Origin: Dryococelus australis
Taxonomy: Eukaryota > Arthropoda > Insecta > Phasmatodea > Phasmatidae
Length of the DNA stretch: 64,000 bases
NCBI GenBank assembly: GCA_029891345.1
Contig: CM057009.1
Location: 230,042,620-230,106,619 of the forward strand
Reading direction: 5' to 3'
Part shown: positions 1-12,295 of the stretch, piece by piece
Layout: every line of letters begins with the position of its first letter
How positions within the stretch are numbered: position 1 is the first letter of the stretch
The notes under the pieces: model-generated
Databases searched by the model: none
The model's input: only the letters and a program-made list of their open reading frames with translations
Told to the model about the DNA's origin: nothing
Position numbers and translations under genes: made by a program

Positions 1-190
1 AAGGCCTGCTGGGTAGCGGTGGCTGTTGTTGCTTCATGCCATTTGTACTGCATGTCTTTAACTTGTTGCAGTGTTCACATTGCTGCACCTATTTCGGAGC
101 TGAACGTGAAAGGCCAGGCCACAAAAATGCTCCATATTTCTCACTGACTGGTCCATTCTGGGATGTCATGCTATGTTGTTCGCATGCATA
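1..190 (-). pseudogene. Integrase N-terminal zinc-binding fragment (copy 1)
   Basis: The minus-strand translation contains the aromatic-Trp-Pro-Gly block typical of the Gypsy HHCC integrase domain (FLWPGLSR), followed about 10 residues later by a C-x2-C pair (QQCEHCNKLK). In this family the two cysteines complete the zinc site ahead of the DDE core. The two histidines should lie at slightly higher coordinates, where the frame is broken. The rest of the integrase is outside the window. Confidence 0.6.
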
Positions 191-339
191 TGTGCAAGTA
201 CCTTGTCCCTGCTGCTAGAGAGCCCAAATAACCTCAATATTAGTGGGTCTTTCCATAAATGCATTTCTTGCTGGTTGTTAACCACACGCTAATACTCTAC
301 TCTGCATCAACGTGGACTTCGATTTCATCACTGGGCACT

Positions 340-910
340 CCTGACAAGGCATCTGTGAGTTGGTTTTCATTCCCGGGGACGTTCTCAATGACAAAATCAT
401 AGGTCTGAAAAGCAGTGCCCAGTGGGTTAACTTGCTATATGCCTACCTCATACTATACAGTTAAACTAGGCAACAATTATCTGTGCAGAGCATAAACCTC
501 TGGTATTCGAGGAATGCCTGGTACTTTTTAATGGCCTAAACCACAGGCAGAGACACACACTCATTGACATTGTAGCATCGTTCTGTTTGGCCTAGTTTCG
601 CACTTGAAATGTCAATCATGTGACGAACACCATTGTCATTACACTGGTACAGTTCCACACCCAGGCCCTCCTGCCAGGAATCGGTCTGCAGGTACATGTG
701 TTTACTAGAGTCATACCTGGCCAATGTTGGGCACATCCTGAAATGACTATTAATATCTTTGAATGAATCGTCTGCTGTGCTATTCCATACAAACCCCTGT
801 TTCAGTGACAACAGATTGGTGAGTGGTGCTCTTATTTCTGCAAACTTATGTATATGGTCATGAAGCCAATTGATCAATCCGATAAACTCCACAGATATTT
901 CTGCATTCAC
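340..910 (-). pseudogene. RNase H / RT connection fragment (copy 1)
   Basis: About 124 residues read openly from 910 to 536. The first third matches the RT-RNase H connection of Gypsy Pol (FIGLINWLHDHI..., then APLTNLLS). The rest matches the start of the RNase H fold: a block equivalent to 'AxYDSSK...LQTDS', with Asp in LQTDS as the probable first catalytic acidic residue, then AKLGQTERCYNVNE with the downstream Glu. After a frame break, FMLCTDN and a final segment of the type 'VPGNENQLTDA' continue to about base 340. RNase H degrades the RNA strand of the RNA-DNA hybrid during reverse transcription. The frame is interrupted near 536-545 and again near 450, so it is not functional. Confidence 0.7.
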
Positions 911-1500
911 AGCAGTAGAAAATCGTAGATTATATGTAATTGTTCGGGATTAGGCTTGTTTCCTGCTTTGTTGATGTGTCCCAGAAAGCCTAAATTAGTT
1001 TTACACAAATGCCATTTGTTTGCTGCACACATGAGTCCTTTAATGACCAATATTTCTAACATCATAGACAAATGATACACATTTTCCTCCCAGATCTCAG
1101 ACCACATGATCATGTCGTTTACAAATGCAAACATAAAGTCACAGATGAGGCTGTCTAACACTCGGACCATCATCACTATAAATTCTGGCCCGTGCACACT
1201 AAAAACAGAAAGGCATGGTGCAGAACTTAAAGTGCCTCCCGTCGGGAGCCTTGAAGGTGGTTTTATCGTTATTCCCGCTGACAGATATCTGCCAATATCT
1301 GCTCGACAGGTCGAAGGATGAAAGTACCTTCGCATTTCGATGTAAACTCTGTGCATCCTTCACACTTAGTGTGGGTGGGCTGTGTGCTGCGTGTCACCTG
1401 ATTAACTGGTTGGAAGTTGGCACAAAACATCCACATGCCATTTTTTGGTGCCAATTGTGACAGCAAAATTAAAACCACTGATTGTAGGCTCAATTATTCC
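907..1500 (-). pseudogene. Reverse transcriptase fragment (copy 1)
   Basis: Two overlapping minus-strand frames carry RT blocks. The upstream one (to about 1493) has WMFCANFQPVNQVT, equivalent to the W-F-C-V-D-F-R-x-[LI]-N fingers block. The downstream one (1356-907) has the palm (FIVMMVRVLDSLICDFMFAF) and the Y-x-D-D box as FVND, so the first catalytic Asp is replaced by Asn and the Tyr by Phe. Thumb-like sequence follows (LMCAANKWHLCKTNLGFLGH). It is part of the same fossil Pol as its neighbours. The catalytic box alone would make it inactive, apart from the frameshift between the two parts. Confidence 0.75.
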
Positions 1501-1795
1501 ATCCACTAGCATTTCCTGAATTTGTTGAAGTGCTATTCACACCTTCTGTTGTAGATAACTATGTGGCTGGGTTTACATGAGCCCTTCTCGCACCAAAGGA
1601 ATTCCATGTTCCTCTAAAGTTGATCACCACAAGCCATCCTGCTTTGAAAACACTTCCTTATGTTCATCTAGTAACCTTTCGAAAGCTTCCTGGTGTTCTA
1701 GCAGTATGTTATGGTCAAATTCTCCCAGCAAGATTGGTGGCGTGCTGTCAGCTGTTCACCGATACATATTATAAACTGTGTGTCTCTCCTTCTTG

Positions 1796-2302
1796 CTAAA
1801 ATGAATACATCTCGCCATGGGTATTTTGATCTGATAACCAAAACACTCCTAATATTGCACCCTCTCTAATCTCTGTGGATATTTTTGTAGTTTTGATCAT
1901 TTCATTATCACATAATCTTACAGTTTGCCCTAACTCTGTGCTTCCGTATTGATTTGCAGCGAGCAGGATCACATGGCTAGTTGGCGTTTCATCACTTTTG
2001 TTTACAAAATATTGTTGTAAAAAATTGCGAGATGCCTCAGTGTCAATGAAGATGTGGCAAAGTTGCCTGTTTATTGAAACAAGAAAGTGGGTATATTGTG
2101 GTTGATTACCTCTAACCTGGTTTACGGGGGCTTGTGGCAATGTTACTTTCGTCTTGTGCTTTGCGACCAGGGTGTCAAGGGTATGAGGGCCACTTACCAC
2201 TGCATCACGTTTTCCTGTTTGCTGGTCGCAGGTTCCTTGTGGGTGTTCAGATATGTGTTGTTTGGGTACTTCCTGTGCCAGTGGAATTCTTTTCTTTCGC
2301 AA
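1796..2302 (-). pseudogene. Retropepsin-like protease fragment (copy 1)
   Basis: The open stretch ends in about 100 residues with aspartic-protease features: IFIDTEASRNFL aligns with the retropepsin active-site box, and ILGVFWL near the end aligns with the conserved Ile-Leu-Gly-x-x-Trp-Leu block. The active-site Asp codon is at 2042-2044, but the Gly that normally follows Asp-Thr is Glu here. The N-terminal ~70 residues are Gag/linker. The frame differs by one from the zinc knuckle just upstream (2266-2310), so either a gag-pro frameshift or decay separates them. This enzyme family processes Gag-Pol. It is a fossil copy with a changed active site. Confidence 0.65.
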
Positions 2303-2870
2303 TAGCGGCAGGCTGTATGCGGCATCTTGCTCTTATCCCACTTCATGAACTTGTTCCCTGCACTTTTGCCTGCACTGTTATGTTTTCTGCTGTCTACATT
2401 TTTCTGTTAGTTTTTATTGTTCGATTGTGAGACAATAAATACTTATGAGTTTAGTCGGAAAGATTCGGTTTTTAAACTGTTTGCCTGGTCACTTTGCTTG
2501 CTGTCGTTCCCAACTTGTGGCTCATGGTACCATCATATATCACCAGAATTCGTCACGGTTTACACAAGTCGCATTCTAAAATAATAGCTGCAAACATCAG
2601 TTCCTCAAATCTATCATATAGTAAAGGGACTAATGAGGAACGTTACTCCAGTTGGATAGTTTCAGCTACCACATTCCAAGTATTTCCGCTCTGGGAGTTG
2701 CAAGTGGGCGCACTGCACAATGTGTACTTTCCGTGTGATGAATTGCTTGTTGTTCCTGTAGTGTCAGTTTACTCTGAGCCTGTAGCGAAGTAAACGCAAC
2801 TCCAAATCTGCATTGGAAGGAGTGCAGGAATCTCTCCCGTGCTATACCCTAGTCGTTCAAGAAGCTACAC
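2266..2870 (-). pseudogene. Gag capsid C-terminus and zinc knuckle (copy 1)
   Basis: At about 2750-2850 the minus strand encodes a stretch ending FTSLQAQSKLTLQEQQ, nearly the same as copy 2 (FTSLQAQSNLLWQEQQ) and related to copy 4 (FSSLQAQIRAVLDAQ). This block is typical of the Retrotrans_gag capsid C-terminal half. Downstream, at 2266-2310, lies a degenerate CCHC nucleocapsid knuckle read as CRYCERKEFHWHRKY: the first two Cys and the His are present and the final Cys is Tyr. Gag normally assembles the particle and the knuckle binds the element RNA. Confidence 0.65.
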
Positions 2871-3743
2871 CATGATTTTGCATCCCATTGAACCTGGTTC
2901 CTTATGCATTTCGGCCACTCTTCCTCGCAAACCCTGTGCTGTTGAGGTCTCGACGTGCAAGTTTGAGGAAAGCTGTCGGGTCCCGATTTTGTGCTCCTGC
3001 GAATGTGGATAACATTTGAAAGTGTTTCGGATTTGGTTTCTTTGTGCCTTCAAGGTTTGGCGTGTTGGATGTTGAGGTGGTTTCCTGTCGTCTTTCCTTC
3101 CCTTGTCGCCAGCTGTGGACAGGTGTTTGCCCATAGTTGATTAGTGAAACTTATGTCACTAGTGGTACAGAGGGGCAAGGAGTGTGAATTGTTGGTATCA
3201 CTTCTGGCAGGTTTTGCAGGAATATTGCCTTGGAATAGACTGTCAGTATTTGTGGTAGGTATTGAGCGGATGGTGTGAACAGGAGAGGTGCTGCAAATAA
3301 GGTTGGCAGGTGTGGCTTTTACTGGGTGTATGTCATTTTGTTTTTGACAGCTGCCACATGTACGCTGTGAGCTTTTTAAATGATTATTTACATTTGCTGT
3401 GGCACTGCACCCATGACACAAGGATTATTGTCTCTGTGCTGACAGTTTCTCACTAGCAGTCAAACAGTGCTCATTCATCATTACATCAAAAACACGTCAC
3501 TTTACTTTGCCAGGTCCTCCTTGACAGTATGATCTGTAACATGTGGTGACTTGCAGTTTTCGTTCCAAGAAAGTTATCCCATTTATATAGCTTGTCTTTT
3601 AGTTTGAGAATTACACTGCACTCTTTGCATATAAAATTCTGTCCCGTCTTGGTTGCAGTATTGTTTGTGAGTTTAGGCACTCGCTGTGATATTGTGATTG
3701 GCACTGGATACAACTGAGGGTTATTGTCCCATGGTCCACACAC
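2865..3743 (-). pseudogene. Gag N-terminal region with PHD-like zinc finger (copy 1)
   Basis: The minus strand at 3677-3712 encodes CIQCQSQYHSEC (C-x2-C-x4-H-x2-C). About 20 residues on, after a one-base frame change, comes FICKEC (C-x2-C). This is the same arrangement as in copies 2 and 4 and resembles the second half of a C4HC3 PHD finger. More Cys pairs follow at lower coordinates (MCHGC near 3421, CGSC near 3350), suggesting a second finger. The rest, to 2865, is a low-complexity Ser/Thr/Pro/Asn-rich linker before the capsid. No start codon can be fixed. The finger is probably a protein or nucleic-acid binding module; its role in this family is inference. Confidence 0.55.
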
Positions 3744-4590
3744 AAAATATTGCTTTGCCAGTTCAGTTGCCTGTAATTAGGGAATTTTTTTGTTGACTGG
3801 TGGTCCGAAGTATTGGTCAGTTTGTAATGTTGGTATAGTCACTTTCCCTGCAAAGGTCTTTCCTCTCGTGATTGTTCGAGGCACGATTGTGTGATATTGC
3901 TTATCTGGTTCAATGAATGTGGTCTTGTACCTTACATCGGGCTAGCTGGAACCTGTCAATAGCTACTTCACAGAAAATGTTTTTCACAGAAGTTTGGAAC
4001 ATCTATGAACATTTGACAGCAGGAAGAATACTCTTCCAGTTTTATTAATAACTGCGAAAAGAATAATAAATCACACTCAACTGTGTTCTTTGGGGATATA
4101 TTACATGGACTCTGGTAAAGAAAAATTGGAGATCTGTTATTAGAGGAAAACAGGTAGGCAATATAATATGATGGCAACAAAAGAAATTAACGAATTAATT
4201 GAAATATTACATCAAATACTGGAAATTATCTTGCCTAGAGAGCTGTGACAAAGACATAATTAATCGTTGCATATTTTAAAATATTTTAGGCCAACACATA
4301 ATTGAAAATGCAGTTGGTTATTAGTTCTATTTTATTATTCCTGTATTTTTGCCAGTTCAGCCACACTATGTCCCTAAATGCACATGTCCTACTATTGTCT
4401 CTCGTAAACTATCACATTGAGAAACACTGATTGGTTTTTCTTTTGCCATAAAAATATTTAATTTCTAGCATACATATTCGAGTGTAAACCAAACCTTACA
4501 CTGAACAGTGTCTTAACAGGTTTTTTCTATCACTGTCCTAAGAAATAACCTATTTACCACAAGAGCTATCTGTCACAAGTGTTAGATATA
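3744..4590. other. Unassigned AT-rich spacer
   Basis: This stretch may include a remnant of the copy 1 leader at its left end, but no copy 2 LTR motif can be matched. No coding or structured element was recognised. Confidence 0.4.
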
Positions 4591-4980
4591 CAGGATGATT
4601 CTCAATTAGACCGACATACTTCGGGAGGTGATTCTTCATTAAAAAGTAATAATTCGAAAACATATTTGACACTTAATACCTAAACCGAGTATTAAGGGCG
4701 GCATGAGCCCTTAAAAAAAACAGGTTTTTAACTGTATTTGTGCAAAATATCGGTAATAACGTAAAATACAATGACATATCTTGGAACATTATTGTATGTT
4801 ATTGTGACCTTCAGTACAAGAGCCGATATTGTGTACTAATATGGATTAAAATGAAATTTTTTTAAGGGCCAAACCTCCCTTAATATATGGTTTAGGTATA
4901 AAGTGATGCATATGTTGTCCTTTTACATTTCAAGAAGAATCACTTTCGAAAGTTTGTCAGTCTTGTAGAGAATCAACCTG
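4591..4980. mobile_element. Foldback MITE with TA target-site duplication (390 bp)
   Basis: The element begins CAGGATGATTCTC and ends with the inverse, GAGAATCAACCTG. It is flanked on both sides by TA (4589-4590 and 4981-4982), as for Tc1/mariner-type insertions. The inverted repeats run well beyond the ends: the left arm blocks GTGATTCTTC, ATACCTAAACC and ATTAAGGG reappear in order on the complementary strand of the right arm, so most of the element can fold on itself. There is no coding capacity. The arms differ at many positions, so the copy is old. Confidence 0.8.
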
Positions 4981-4982
4981 TA

Positions 4983-6944
4983 GATACATAAAGTGTTATT
5001 AATTAATTTCTTTTGACCGAACTGGTATAATGAGCTACTCAGATATTATTTTACTTTTAAGATAAACAGCACTTTTGATTAATTGTAGGGTAAAAAAGTA
5101 ATGATTTCTATAATAGATCTTTCTTCATGCACATCAATTCTTAATAACATTTGATAACAATTTTTTACAAAACTGTTATGTTTCAAATCAATATTTTTAT
5201 AAGCTCTAGCTTGCAAACTGTTTTAGTCCAGAGTGGCACATGAAAAAATAGTGATCATCTGATAATTAGATTTAAAATGTAGATATTTTTAGGTGTTCGC
5301 AAAAAAATTATTTTTCATTTCAGGCGAAAACAAGGATAGATATTAGTGTGGTAGTATAATTTAGATTTGATGTATTATATTTGTTTGTGTAAATTAGGTA
5401 CTGAAATCTTACTTTAGCTAAAAATTCAAATAAACCAGGATATTTTTATGACTGTCAAAATTTTCGTCACATGATGGGACACTTTTCCTAATTCATGTTA
5501 CAAACTGTGTTGTTAATTTCTAATGACAGAGTAGTTTTGTACATATTTTAACATTGTTGAAAATTATTTATCAGGGCCTGGGACAAACAACTGCATTTGA
5601 CTCCACCCTCATTTGTCTGCCTCAAGAAAGGTATTTTATTTGCTATGGAAGTTGTAAAAAAAGTAATACGTCTTTATTTTTTCTAAATGGTAATGTAGAA
5701 CAGCCATTTGTGTTGGTAAATAAGGGGTTAATCAAAATGCAATAATATATTGTTAAGTTAGTGGGCAACAAGGACTGTGGTGTTAATGGTACACTTTATG
5801 CTGTGTGGCCAGCATTTTACTTAATATGATGTATGCATTAACTTGTAATTAGCCTAAAATGCCATGAGTGGTAATATATTGGCGAAATGACTCAGAATCC
5901 CTAGTATATTTATAAAAGAGAGGCGGTGCTCATGCACCAACTCACTACATAAAAACAATGTTTTTTTTAAAGCAGCTTGTGAATTTAATTCACAGTCCAA
6001 TGTTTTACTGCTAGAAGGTATTCTATTTGAATAATGGTTTGAATAAAAGCTGGGTTGATGATATACACTATGATGTAGGTTTAAAAAAACTTTAAAAAGG
6101 GAACAATTATTGCATGTTTTTGTTGGCTATAAATAAAAATAATTAACATTTAATTGAGAATCATAGATGCCGATGTAGTAGTTCCATACAGGCGGTTACA
6201 GCATTTATTTTAAATTGGAAACTAATTGGTGTTAACTACACACATGTTCTACACAGCTCACTAAGTACACACACACTTTCCTCCTTTAAAAACTCTCAAG
6301 GTATTCCATTATTTTGTTTTTATTATCTGCGCAAAGTTAAAGAAGTGTCGAACAAGACAGAACTAATAAACAGATAAAAGGAGAGATTCGCTGAAGTACA
6401 ACCTAATTGTCGACTGCATACTCTGTCTTTGTGATTATAATGATAGACAATAATATTTATATTTACTATGTTCAAACAACAGGCAAGCAATGTTTATGCA
6501 TCTTTGTAGGTGCAGGAGAGGTGATTTTATTGCTTATGAGAGGAAGAGTAAATGAATAATTAATATACTTCAATGTGTTTACTATTTACAAAGATTTCTT
6601 TGAAAAATTTAAAATTATTTTTGTGCAATGGAAAACATTTACACACATGCATATATAAGTGTATATTCAAGAAAACCTGACAAATTATCAATAAATTTTA
6701 CCGCAGATATTTGTGTATAGTGAAAAGCTATTCTTCAGGCTACACAATGAATTAATAAGAAAATAAAAAACCAACCATGATATACCCTAATTTAAAACTT
6801 ACAGTAATTTTAGAACCAGCTGCACTATGAAATTAACTTTGTGAATGTATGTGCTATGATTTAGGAAGCTTTATTCATAATTATTTAACATAACTTTATT
6901 ACTTATAAAGGAAGAAAAATTCTAATGTAATTAATATATTTTCG
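4983..6944. other. AT-rich spacer, nothing recognised
   Basis: Very AT-rich sequence with short homopolymer runs. The only open stretch of note (5554-5745, 63 codons) has no recognisable motif and no supporting context, so it is not called as a gene. Confidence 0.5.
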
Positions 6945-7200
6945 GGACCACTATAATGTAGTGGCTGGACTACTCGCCTCCAGCTAGGCGACCGGAGTTC
7001 AATTCCCAGTGCTGTCGCTCCTGGATTTTCTCACTTAGAAATTGTTCCTGACAATGAAATTTATCAGCAGGTTTTTCAGGATTTACCTTTCCCCCACCCC
7101 TCGCATTCTGGTGCTGTTCCTTCCCAACTCACATTATCCTTAATAGCTCTCAAGACATCGATTTTAAGAATAACCTAAGTGACACACTCTACTGCCCTCA
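6945..7200 (+). mobile_element. tRNA-derived SINE, copy A
   Basis: A tRNA-like head contains an A-box-like segment (GTGGCTGGACTAC around 6961) and a B box AGTTCAATTCC near 6996, at tRNA spacing. The body, with TTTCTCAC, CCCCCACC, TCTGGTGCTG and AGCTCTCAA in that order, matches the body of the SINE at 55.47 kb (TTTCTCAC, CCCCCACC, TCCGGCGCTG, GGGCTCTCAA). SINEs are transcribed by RNA polymerase III from these internal boxes and moved by LINE machinery. The 3' end is not sharply defined. Confidence 0.65.
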
Positions 7201-10200
7201 ACTATACTTTGATATTGGTCTTTTTTCAGGCATTAAGTTAATCAATATGAGATGCTATCAGAACGCACAAGCCACAACAAGAGGTCTTGTTTTTCTGATC
7301 ACAAATTGTGTTTATTGATTATCGGTAACAAAATTTCACGTTAGTTCCTCCCTAAGGGGCTACTTAACCTCTGAGCCTCTTGTTAATGGTACCATGAACA
7401 TCTTAGGGGCTGCACAAAGCTTAAATTAATTCTTTCCTAGTTCTTGATTTTCATTGTGTTCATCTACAATGGTTCGACATGGTGAAGTCAGTCGGTTAAC
7501 AATGATGTACACAATGTATGATCATGATGGTGTATACATGCATGTTCGTTTTTATTCTTGTATCATGGGGCCTTCAATTAAATGGGGTCAAGGACAGATT
7601 GCACCTACTTGCCCCCTCAATTTTTTTGGGAGGGGAAGGCGCTCTCTGATAATTACAGCTTTAAATTATGTTTTGTTAAGAGTTCACTTTTGGTATTAGA
7701 TAGAACTATATACCTGTAGTACATGTAGTAGTTATTCTAGCACATGCTTCCTCATCTGCATTTCTAAGAATAAACATTTTTGTAAATATGTTTTAAGCAT
7801 TTTTTTTATGATTTTTCAATACTGAATTCAACTGAGTTTGAAATCTTGTACGATCACCCTGCCTTAATTAGTTCTATCAGAATTATTATTCAATTCCACC
7901 ATCCCACTAAAATTCAGAAACAACACCAATGCCCTGGTATGCATATCTCAATCATCATTCTAGGCAGTGGAGATCCTGTCAAATAACAAATTATATTCCA
8001 CCACACCATTGTGAATAAACATCACAAATTGAAATGTATTATTAACTTGTGCAATAAATAATAATCACTTAGTTACATAGTAATATTGGAATTAATTAAA
8101 TTTTTTTTTCAATTCTTTGGAAGCCTGAACACTGATATCAGGTTTAATATTCCAATAACTAATATTAATGATATAGTGCAGAATTTCATTACCAAATAAA
8201 CATTAATCTTACCTACAATAAGGGAATATATGAGGCAATCCTACACATTATGGTATGTGCAAATTCTTGGAAAACAATAAGTTGTTAAATAATCTGTCAA
8301 TTAGATATTCAATTAACCCATGAGTGAATACTTGGCATAATTGCCGAGAATTTATGTGTACACTCTATTCATGGTATTTGGTTGTCTTGATTTGCCTCTA
8401 TAAAAATCTAACATGAAAATTCTCGGGTCACTGATATGTAGTTATCCTGTTTTGGATGGGCTTGTCTGGAATTTGTCTGCAAATACTTGGCTTAATGCCT
8501 GTTTTTCTATCTGCATTCTCATGTCATAAAATAAGGTGGTTATGCATCTGTTGCTCCTTGTGTATAATGAATTTGACAAAAGTATGAATGATATTTATTA
8601 TCATGATTAAATAAAATACCCTTTGGTTAAAATAGTAAGAATGATATTTTCTCAAGTTTTTTTTTTTGGGTTAAGATATTTTTAATTTAATAGAAGTTCA
8701 TTCTCCTTCTCTTTTTCTTTTGTTTATAAGCAAACTTAAAGTTTGGTTGTGTTTTAAGTAGTTTCCTTTTTTTAAAATTTTTTATTTCCTTTCATTAGCT
8801 TAAAAAAGGTCGTTAGGTATTTGAATATTCGATCGGGATATTTTTTTCTTTGATTCTGGCTGAAAACAGGTCAGAGAAAGCACCTGACAGTGTGTACTGG
8901 AAGCTGCAACTTTCTTTTTTTCACCAATTAGGATTAGAGTTTTCCATACAGCCTGGAAGAATTCATGTTGCTGTAAAACACAGCAAATTCCTGTTCTGCA
9001 ATATTTGTTCATTTGGGGCGCATGCCGAAGTTTCGAGACACCTCAGTTCAGATGTTTACGAAGCCAAGACCTCAGCTGACTCGGGCGAGCTTTGTACTTG
9101 AACAAGCAGCTGCGAAGTTTCTGGGCTGTGTGAGGGTAGGAATTATGTGACCCGCTGAATCTGCATGGTGGAACTCTTGGCCAACTAAGGGGGAAGGAGG
9201 TAGTATGGCAGTGTGTGTCTGGTAGCACATGATCTCCAGATGAAGTCTCGGAGTGAGCTGATTGGTGGAAGCAGAGTATGCGCTGGGGCAACAAATAGAG
9301 GTGTGGAAGAGAGAAGGAGGGAAAATGTTGTGGTACAGCAACAGCAAGATTGCAAGGAAGAGAAATGTCGGCCAGTGGAGGAAGTCCATGAATACTCCAG
9401 TAAGATGAGCTCAGTACACAAAAAAAATTTTCTGTTTGTTCATGGCATTCCTTTGGAAAATAAATAGTAGTAAGTTTAGGATATAAGTTTAAGTTTAATG
9501 GACTTGTGTTAGCGAGTTCATAACCTGTCAGTAGTTTTGGCTGTGCCAGACAAGTGATCGCGAGAGATAAAGAGAGAAAGAATTATCATTATAGCCGTAA
9601 GGCAAGACTGTCTCTTTTATGATTTAGTGGTTATTGATAAATACCTTTTTTTTGTTTTCTGTGTGTGGGCAGTACAAAAGCCCTGAACTGGACACTAAAG
9701 TATCCCGTGGAAGTGATGTTAGGTCTTGCAGGTCGGTGTTACTATTTGATTCGAGAGTTTCTTTTAATTTGTTGTTGTTGTGGGTTAACCCAGTAATAAT
9801 CATTTTGTCAATTGAGTATTCTTACCTACAGCAGTAAGTTCTAGGTCGAGTTGTTTTGCCGATTAGTTTAGATGATAGTCATTGCTTGTTGGCCAAACCT
9901 TCAGAGTATCTTAGGTTTAATTTGGATGTTAAATTTGGTTATGAGTATTGGTGTTAGTAAATGCGAGTAAGGTTAAGGTTATATATTTCTTTCCTTTCTT
10001 ATATTGGAATACAGTAACATTTAGTCGTCTCATTTGTCCATGGTTGAACCGATATTTATTTAATAATACTATTTATTGACTAATTAAAAATTATTTAATA
10101 ATTATTTATTTATTATTTTTACTGGTCACCACCAAGTTGTATGTCCCAGCTGTATGTTTTAACTAATGGCCAGCACACGTTCCATGTGTTCATACTTCGT

Positions 10201-12248
10201 GTACCGGTGTAGTGATCAGTGCGCATAAATGAAAAGCAGAGTAAATAAGTGTCCTTTGTGTAATGAAAGCAAGTAAGCCGATAATAGTGCAGCCAGAAGG
10301 CTATGTGTCATTTGAGGGTTATGTTTCCTTTTAAACATGTACGTTGCAAAAGTAAAGAAAACTGCCAAACATGTGTCTTGTGGAGACACATAACTATTAT
10401 TTTAAAAGGATAAAAAATTTTTTATAATTGTTTTGATTGTATGGAAAGTGTTATATATATATACATATAATTGTTATTGTTCCGAATGTCACACTCGTGT
10501 GCATTTTCATGCACGACGTGCAACCATACACGGTGAGTACCTGACATACATAAAATATATGGAGCTGAGTAATTATTATTTTATAATGCCTTGTTGTAAT
10601 TTTTAAGAGGGTCTTAGTGTTTTGTAATGTAAGTAAGTGTGAGGTGCGCAGAGCACACATGTACATCAGGTGTGGGAGATTGTGTTATACACTTGTAGCA
10701 GTTGCGCTACATGGAAATAATTATGTTGTAAATTGTTCATATTAATATCCACAGCATTTTTCACTATTTTATTTAATAAGTCTATTGTGAGTAACAGAGG
10801 AAGTATTGGCCAGTGGCACACCAGTATTGAGTCAGTAGTTTAAGGTTAGCTTGTTATGAACCAGCTTAGCAGTACGCAAACTTTGGCCATGCAGGTTTTC
10901 TAAACCCACTTTTGCATTAAATATACTAAAACTACAAATGACAGAACTTTGAGTAGGATCACTTAAAAGCAGTCATACCAATTAGAGGACTGCAATATAA
11001 GACTCTACGAGGGACAATTTATTTTGTCCATAATGTAAGAATGTAAATATGATTTTGAAATAGGTTAAACACATAACGTTAACACAAGCTGCAGCATGCC
11101 GGCATTACATATATTTTTTTATAATTTAATATTAGAGTTTTAAGAGTCAATTGCAAGTGTTATTATGTTTTGTTTTGTTTTATTATTTAATATCATCCTA
11201 GTGAATCATTCAGTTAAAGTTGCATGAGAAATTTAATTTAGGTTCTTTTTCAGATTGTGCACGGGACGGGTCGGCCAACCAGGAATCACCCTGCCTAACA
11301 CCAAGAAAGTAGCGTGGTACCCTCGGTGTTGTGCGAATGCCCGTTGTCGCATCCTTCCCGGAACTTCAACAGTTTTGTGTCTAATCATGTAGTATATCAA
11401 TAATAAGTTTTTAATATGGAATAGTAATTTATTTTCGCATCCGGGGAGAGTGCCACACAGCAAACCAGTATATATTTTATACTGCTGGGCTTTACTTTGT
11501 TCATGTAACCATTATCGGCTTCGCACCATTTTTGTCTGTATAAATGCACTATGACTAAATAGGATCTGATGTTCATTAAATGCCTCGGTATGAGGGAGCA
11601 AGTGAAATAAGTTGTGATTGTTTTGAAAGTCGGCATCCAATTTATTTTTCGGGTCGCCTAACGACCCCATAACCTGCAAATGCGTGTTAGTAACGGCGCG
11701 GTATGGCCGGAACATTTCCTCGTCATTTAGTACAAGCATATAGATTTAGCTTGGAAAGCCTCTACTAGACTAGGCCAAAGAATGTATATAGTTGCACCAT
11801 TGTTTATAACTTCGTCAGAGATGTGTGCTCATATAGGGGCTGCATTAAGGCGATAGGCCCACGACCCAATGCAATACTTTGGGCTCTGCACTGAGGAGAG
11901 CCCTGGCGCACTCCTGGACAAACCTGCAACCACCATCACATTAATAATTCCCCTGAAGGCAAGAGAAACAGTTCGTCAAGTGGCTGGTGCAAGTGAGGTT
12001 TTATGAACAGTCATTTGAAATGCCTACGTGCCAGTAAGTCCTAAGTAAGAAATATCGCTGGTATTTTTTTTTTGGCTAATTTTAGCTTGGAAGATAATTT
12101 ACAAATTTTGTCGAGGGTAACAAATCATTACATCAGACTTTTGTTATGAGCTATTTTGACGTATTATTTCAAAATATTTATCTTCATTTATTCTTCAAAA
12201 GGATATATGTTTTTTTTTATTTCGTTGTTGTTTTCGAATTGTACATGA

Positions 12249-12249
<1 letters not shown>
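7201..12249. other. Long AT-rich spacer with no supported gene
   Basis: Mostly AT-rich, with several poly-T runs (7798, 8660). A less AT-rich, purine-rich patch at about 9050-9470 holds an 84-codon open frame (9213-9467, plus) ending at an AATAAA-like signal, and a second GC-richer patch lies at about 11240-11740. Neither matches a family I recognise and both could be remnants of unidentified repeats. Other open stretches are chance-length. Confidence 0.4.

Positions 12250-12295
<46 letters not shown>
12250..12295. repeat. (CA)n-(TA)n microsatellite
   Basis: Uninterrupted CA dinucleotides are followed directly by AT dinucleotides, a common compound microsatellite arrangement. Confidence 0.95.

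Larger units (their letters stand above)
1..3743 (-). mobile_element. Ty3/Gypsy retrotransposon, copy 1 (degenerate, truncated by window edge)
   Basis: Read on the minus strand, the order from high to low coordinates is Gag zinc fingers, Gag capsid remnant, CCHC-like knuckle, retropepsin-like protease, reverse transcriptase, RNase H and the zinc-binding start of integrase. PR-RT-RH-IN is the Ty3/Gypsy order. Every domain is cut by frameshifts or stops and no single frame spans the element. The integrase core, 3' LTR and part of the tail would lie to the left of base 1. No sequence resembling the copy 2 LTR follows the finger end, so the 5' LTR is lost or not recognisable. Gag and pol resemble copies 2 to 4 in this window. 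Domain identity is clear; exact boundaries are not. Confidence 0.85.

Noticed and set aside
36..218. 60-codon plus-strand open frame at the left edge
   Set aside because: It is antisense to the integrase zinc-binding fragment of Gypsy copy 1.
5554..5745. 63-codon open frame that might be an exon
   Set aside because: No splice context strong enough, no recognisable domain, and length within chance for this composition.
9213..9467. 84-codon open frame ending at an AATAAA-like signal
   Set aside because: No motif or homologous copy in the window; the signal is a common word in AT-rich DNA. Mentioned only within the spacer entry.
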